DNA from: an uncultured Acetatifactor sp.
Lineage (GTDB): Bacteria > Bacillota > Clostridia > Lachnospirales > Lachnospiraceae
NCBI GenBank assembly: GCA_910589655.1
Contig: CAJUTJ010000156.1
Location: 1-25,716, forward strand
DNA length: 25,716 nt
Direction: 5' to 3'
Of this stretch, positions 23,195-25,716 are shown piece by piece (positions within the stretch are counted from its first letter, which is position 1; every line of letters begins with the position of its first letter). The position numbers were made by a program, and so were the translations under genes. Below the pieces are notes generated by a model. The model was not told the DNA's origin, did not search any database, and saw only the letters and a list, made by a program, of their open reading frames with translations.

Positions 23195-25486
23195 ATGGCG
23201 GGTAGTATTTTAGAAAAAGGGAAACTAATCTATTCAAGCGGACAGCCCATGACCGCACTGCATATCATCGCAAAGGGGAAAGTACGGGCTACCTATCCCG
23301 GCGGTACATATACGCTGGTTCAGGGAGATGTAATCGGTATCTGTGAGATATGCTCCGAAGTGCACTTTGTAGATTATATCACATTGGAAGACACCACCCT
23401 CATGACATATCCCCTGAATAATATCGACGCGTTGGAAAAAGTCCTGCGGTCTCATGCGGCAATGGTAAAGCTTTTCCTGCTGTCGTTATTCCGACAATTA
23501 AATATTGTTCTGGAAAAGGTTATGCCGGCAGAGACCATCTGTGACAATCTCTATCAGGCGTTGACTAACGATTACAGCCAATATACGGCGCTTTGCAGCC
23601 GATACCGCGTTCAGCCGCGGGCTCTGAATCTGTCGGAAATGAACGCTTATCTCGGCGCCGAGACTCCCGATGCATGGATGGGAGATTATTATCTGGGACT
23701 GCAGCATGCCTATGCCGGAGAAGGCGGTAAATTCCTGTGTCAAGAAGTCGGTTTGGCCATGGGTATCCTGATAAGAGGCAGTCAGGACTTCCAGAAGACT
23801 TATGCCAGTCTGGATGAGCAGTTCCAATACCGCAGACAGATTGCCGCATTCTACTTTGATTCCTCCGGCGATGACCTGTTCGAGGTATTGACCTCCTTGT
23901 TTATCCGCCTCGGCCCGAATTGTGAAGATGCAGGCGCCCTTCTTTCGATTATCAACCGAATCATACAGGAATTCGAAAAGGATCCTGCCGTTGATCAGAA
24001 AGCCGTCTCCCAAAGAATACAGATTTTTAAGAAAAGCCTTTCCGCAATGGCGAAGCCGGATACCTCTGCCGCCGAGACGGCGGACGCGGAGGCTTCCGGA
24101 AATTCCACAGTGCTGTCGGAGATTTCCGGCTCTTTAACCACTATTCTGGGATTTGCAGGAGCAGATCTGGAAATCGGACCTGCTTTCCGCCAGCATGTCA
24201 TAGCCTATAAAGCATTGGAAGACAAAAACTCCACGGAAGAAGAAGTGGGCAGGCTGCGCCGAATGCTGACCGCCGAATTTAACGAATTGTATGCCGCCGT
24301 ATTCGAACGTTCCCTGCAGACTACCACTCTTCCTATTCCGGTGCGCATGTTCCTCTATTTCGGCTATGTGGATGAAGAACTGGCCGGCGCCGCTAACTGC
24401 GCCGTTCTCTACGACCTTGCATGCAATATGGAAAATCACTCCGAATTCGGCGTGTACACCTTTTACCACTGGCTGCTGGCCGTTTATAACGGGGACAAAA
24501 ACCCCAGCCGCAACGAGTTTGACGAGGACTTCTTCGACAACATCAATAAGCAGAAGGCAACGGGAAAGCTGACGGAAGCTCAGGCAACCGCCATGAAAAA
24601 CGATGCTCTGTTAAAAGTAAAGTTCGAGATGGATAACTTGTTTGTATCGGTCAACAAAATAACGTCAGGACGCATCACCACCTTCTGCCCTCTCTTCGCG
24701 GAAGACAATGTTATGAGAGACTTGAGGGATTCCTATGTCACCGTAAGCCAGATCAGCAAGACTCTGGAAATGATAAAAGGAGTAGACTATTCCGTATTTT
24801 TCCGTGAGAGCCTCGACCTTGAAAATTCCAGCATCATGGGCAAGGAATCCATCCATCTGGAGTTCCTTCCCGATGTGATTCTGATGCCGAATGTAGGTGT
24901 CAGGGGCGTTATGTGGCAGGAAATCGAGGGTAAGAAACGTAACTCCCCTTCCCGAATGATATTCTCCATTTTCCACATGGAGGACATCAGCGCCACCATG
25001 GTTCGTCTGGCCGGAGAATTCCGTTGGGAAATGTGCAAGCGTGTACAGGGCAGCCGCTGGAATGATGTTTCCGAGCGCTCCCTCACCAGTGAATATTTTG
25101 ATTATGTACAGTTCTATCGGAAGAATCATGACCTCAGCAACGATGCAAAAGAAAAAATTAAGACCAGCCTGCAAAGGGCTAAGAACAGTTTCAAGGAAAT
25201 GTTTGTAAGAGACTATATTGTGTGGATATTCTTTGAGGGAACCGGATCTCCCAGACTGAACAAGGTGGCAAGGAAAATTCTGCTGACCTACTGTCCGTTC
25301 CCTGCCGCATTGAGCAAAACTCAGGAACAGAATCCTATGTTCACGGAATTGATTGCCCACCAGAGAGTCCTGATGAACCAAAGGCTGCATCATATTGATA
25401 TGTTTATGCAGAAGCTCCGCGTCAGCAACGTTGCCATACCACAAACCTTGGAAGCGGAACGCTCTTTTACAGAAGGTAAAATCTAA
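23195..25486 (+). CDS. Large protein with an N-terminal cNMP-binding-like domain
   Basis: Residues about 5-110 look like a cyclic-nucleotide-binding (CAP-type) beta-roll: LEKGKLIYSSGQPMTALHIIAKGKVRATYPGGTYTLVQGDVIGICEI. The phosphate-binding Arg of true cAMP receptors (the R-[ST]-A stretch) is not apparent, so ligand binding is doubtful. There is no C-terminal helix-turn-helix. The remaining roughly 650 residues are soluble and unassigned, with an alanine-, serine- and threonine-rich linker near 290-310 and a conserved-looking C-terminal block (FRWEMCKRVQGSRWNDVSERSLTSEYFDYVQFYRKNHDLS). Start: ATG with GATAGGA upstream. The gene appears monocistronic, followed directly by another promoter. 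I think similar proteins occur in related clostridia, but no function is known to me. Confidence 0.85.
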   Translation: MAGSILEKGKLIYSSGQPMTALHIIAKGKVRATYPGGTYTLVQGDVIGICEICSEVHFVDYITLEDTTLMTYPLNNIDALEKVLRSHAAMVKLFLLSLFRQLNIVLEKVMPAETICDNLYQALTNDYSQYTALCSRYRVQPRALNLSEMNAYLGAETPDAWMGDYYLGLQHAYAGEGGKFLCQEVGLAMGILIRGSQDFQKTYASLDEQFQYRRQIAAFYFDSSGDDLFEVLTSLFIRLGPNCEDAGALLSIINRIIQEFEKDPAVDQKAVSQRIQIFKKSLSAMAKPDTSAAETADAEASGNSTVLSEISGSLTTILGFAGADLEIGPAFRQHVIAYKALEDKNSTEEEVGRLRRMLTAEFNELYAAVFERSLQTTTLPIPVRMFLYFGYVDEELAGAANCAVLYDLACNMENHSEFGVYTFYHWLLAVYNGDKNPSRNEFDEDFFDNINKQKATGKLTEAQATAMKNDALLKVKFEMDNLFVSVNKITSGRITTFCPLFAEDNVMRDLRDSYVTVSQISKTLEMIKGVDYSVFFRESLDLENSSIMGKESIHLEFLPDVILMPNVGVRGVMWQEIEGKKRNSPSRMIFSIFHMEDISATMVRLAGEFRWEMCKRVQGSRWNDVSERSLTSEYFDYVQFYRKNHDLSNDAKEKIKTSLQRAKNSFKEMFVRDYIVWIFFEGTGSPRLNKVARKILLTYCPFPAALSKTQEQNPMFTELIAHQRVLMNQRLHHIDMFMQKLRVSNVAIPQTLEAERSFTEGKI

Positions 25487-25488
25487 GG

Positions 25489-25517
25489 TAGACAAACGGT
25501 TTTTTTTAAGGTATAAT
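25489..25517 (+). promoter_or_regulatory. Strong promoter at the right edge
   Basis: TAGACA (25489-25494) and TATAAT (25512-25517) are separated by exactly 17 bases, beginning 3 bases after the preceding stop codon. The target (gene or small RNA) would begin near 25524 and runs off or towards the window edge. Confidence 0.75.
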
Positions 25518-25539
25518 CATAGTGAATTCCCCAAATACA

Positions 25540-25578
25540 TAGAAGGCATAGTGCTGTAAAACGGCACTATGCCTTCTA
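25540..25578. repeat. Perfect 15-bp hairpin downstream of the right-edge promoter
   Basis: TAGAAGGCATAGTGC (25540-25554) and GCACTATGCCTTCTA (25564-25578) are exact complements, with a 9-base loop. No T-run follows on either strand, so this is not a classical terminator. It would lie at the very 5' end of any transcript from the promoter at 25489. Confidence 0.75.
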
Positions 25579-25594
25579 GTACTGCATTGCGGAA

Positions 25595-25716
25595 ATAACG
25601 GTGAATATCAGTGCCCGATATTTGTGTCAGGGCAAGGCGGAGGAGGGAGGCGATGCGGTGGCATCGTTGACTGACGACAACGCGGCACTGGCGCAAAGAG
25701 TGGGTGCTGAATTCAT
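25595..25716. repeat. Possible dispersed repeat cut by the window edge
   Basis: This non-coding stretch is unlike its neighbours. It has AATATC/GATATT and CGATGC-GGTG-GCATCG hairpins, a GGCGGAGGAGGGAGGC purine block and no supported ORF. Its look recalls repeats I associate with intergenic regions of related clostridial genomes, but no second copy is in this window, so the call rests on recollection and shape only. Confidence 0.35.

Overview
The window looks like chromosomal DNA of a gut-type Lachnospiraceae (Clostridia, Bacillota). Supporting this are AGGAGG-like ribosome-binding sites, TTGNNN-17-TATAAT promoters, a single-chain PurL, a CarA-CarB pair, an EAL-HDOD hybrid protein, a MepA-type MATE pump and several small proteins of a kind I associate with that family. 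No rRNA, tRNA, CRISPR array, transposase or phage gene was found. The taxonomic call is an inference from gene style, not a database match.

Layout, left to right. 1-590: a 57-residue membrane-protein ORF (minus) with an intertwined pair of inverted repeats at its 3' end. Upstream of it lie a perfect 22-bp palindrome and a LexA/SOS-like box. 590-4680, minus strand: a MATE exporter with an in-frame 54-bp tandem repeat, an MgtE magnesium transporter and a YigZ/IMPACT protein. 4864-7860: a class A penicillin-binding protein (plus) with its own promoter and terminator. 7940-8218: a small coiled-coil protein (minus). 8615-9999: a probable three-gene operon of an unknown 95-residue protein, AzlC and AzlD (branched-chain amino-acid export). 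10007-10666: thiamine pyrophosphokinase (minus), convergent with azlD. 11077-11570: a lone PAS-like protein (plus).

11716-16270, minus strand: carA and carB overlap and encode carbamoyl-phosphate synthetase (pyrimidine and arginine precursor); CarB carries an unusual roughly 50-residue linker. 16499-17728: a degenerate EAL plus HDOD signalling protein (minus). 17876-21673: full-length PurL for purine synthesis (minus). 21758-22864: a TetR regulator and an unknown upstream protein, probably co-transcribed (minus). 23195-25486: a 763-residue protein (plus) with a cyclic-nucleotide-binding-like N-terminus and a large unassigned remainder. The right edge has a strong promoter, a 15-bp hairpin and the beginning of what may be a dispersed repeat.

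Most proteins are core metabolism, cell wall and transport. The most unusual material lies between genes. Segments at 2494-2555, 8399-8580, 10931-11040 and 22892-22944 are diverged relatives of one intergenic element. They form hairpins with a shared A-rich loop, and one stem shows a compensatory base-pair change. I regard this element and the left-edge intertwined inverted repeats as the best candidates for something undescribed.
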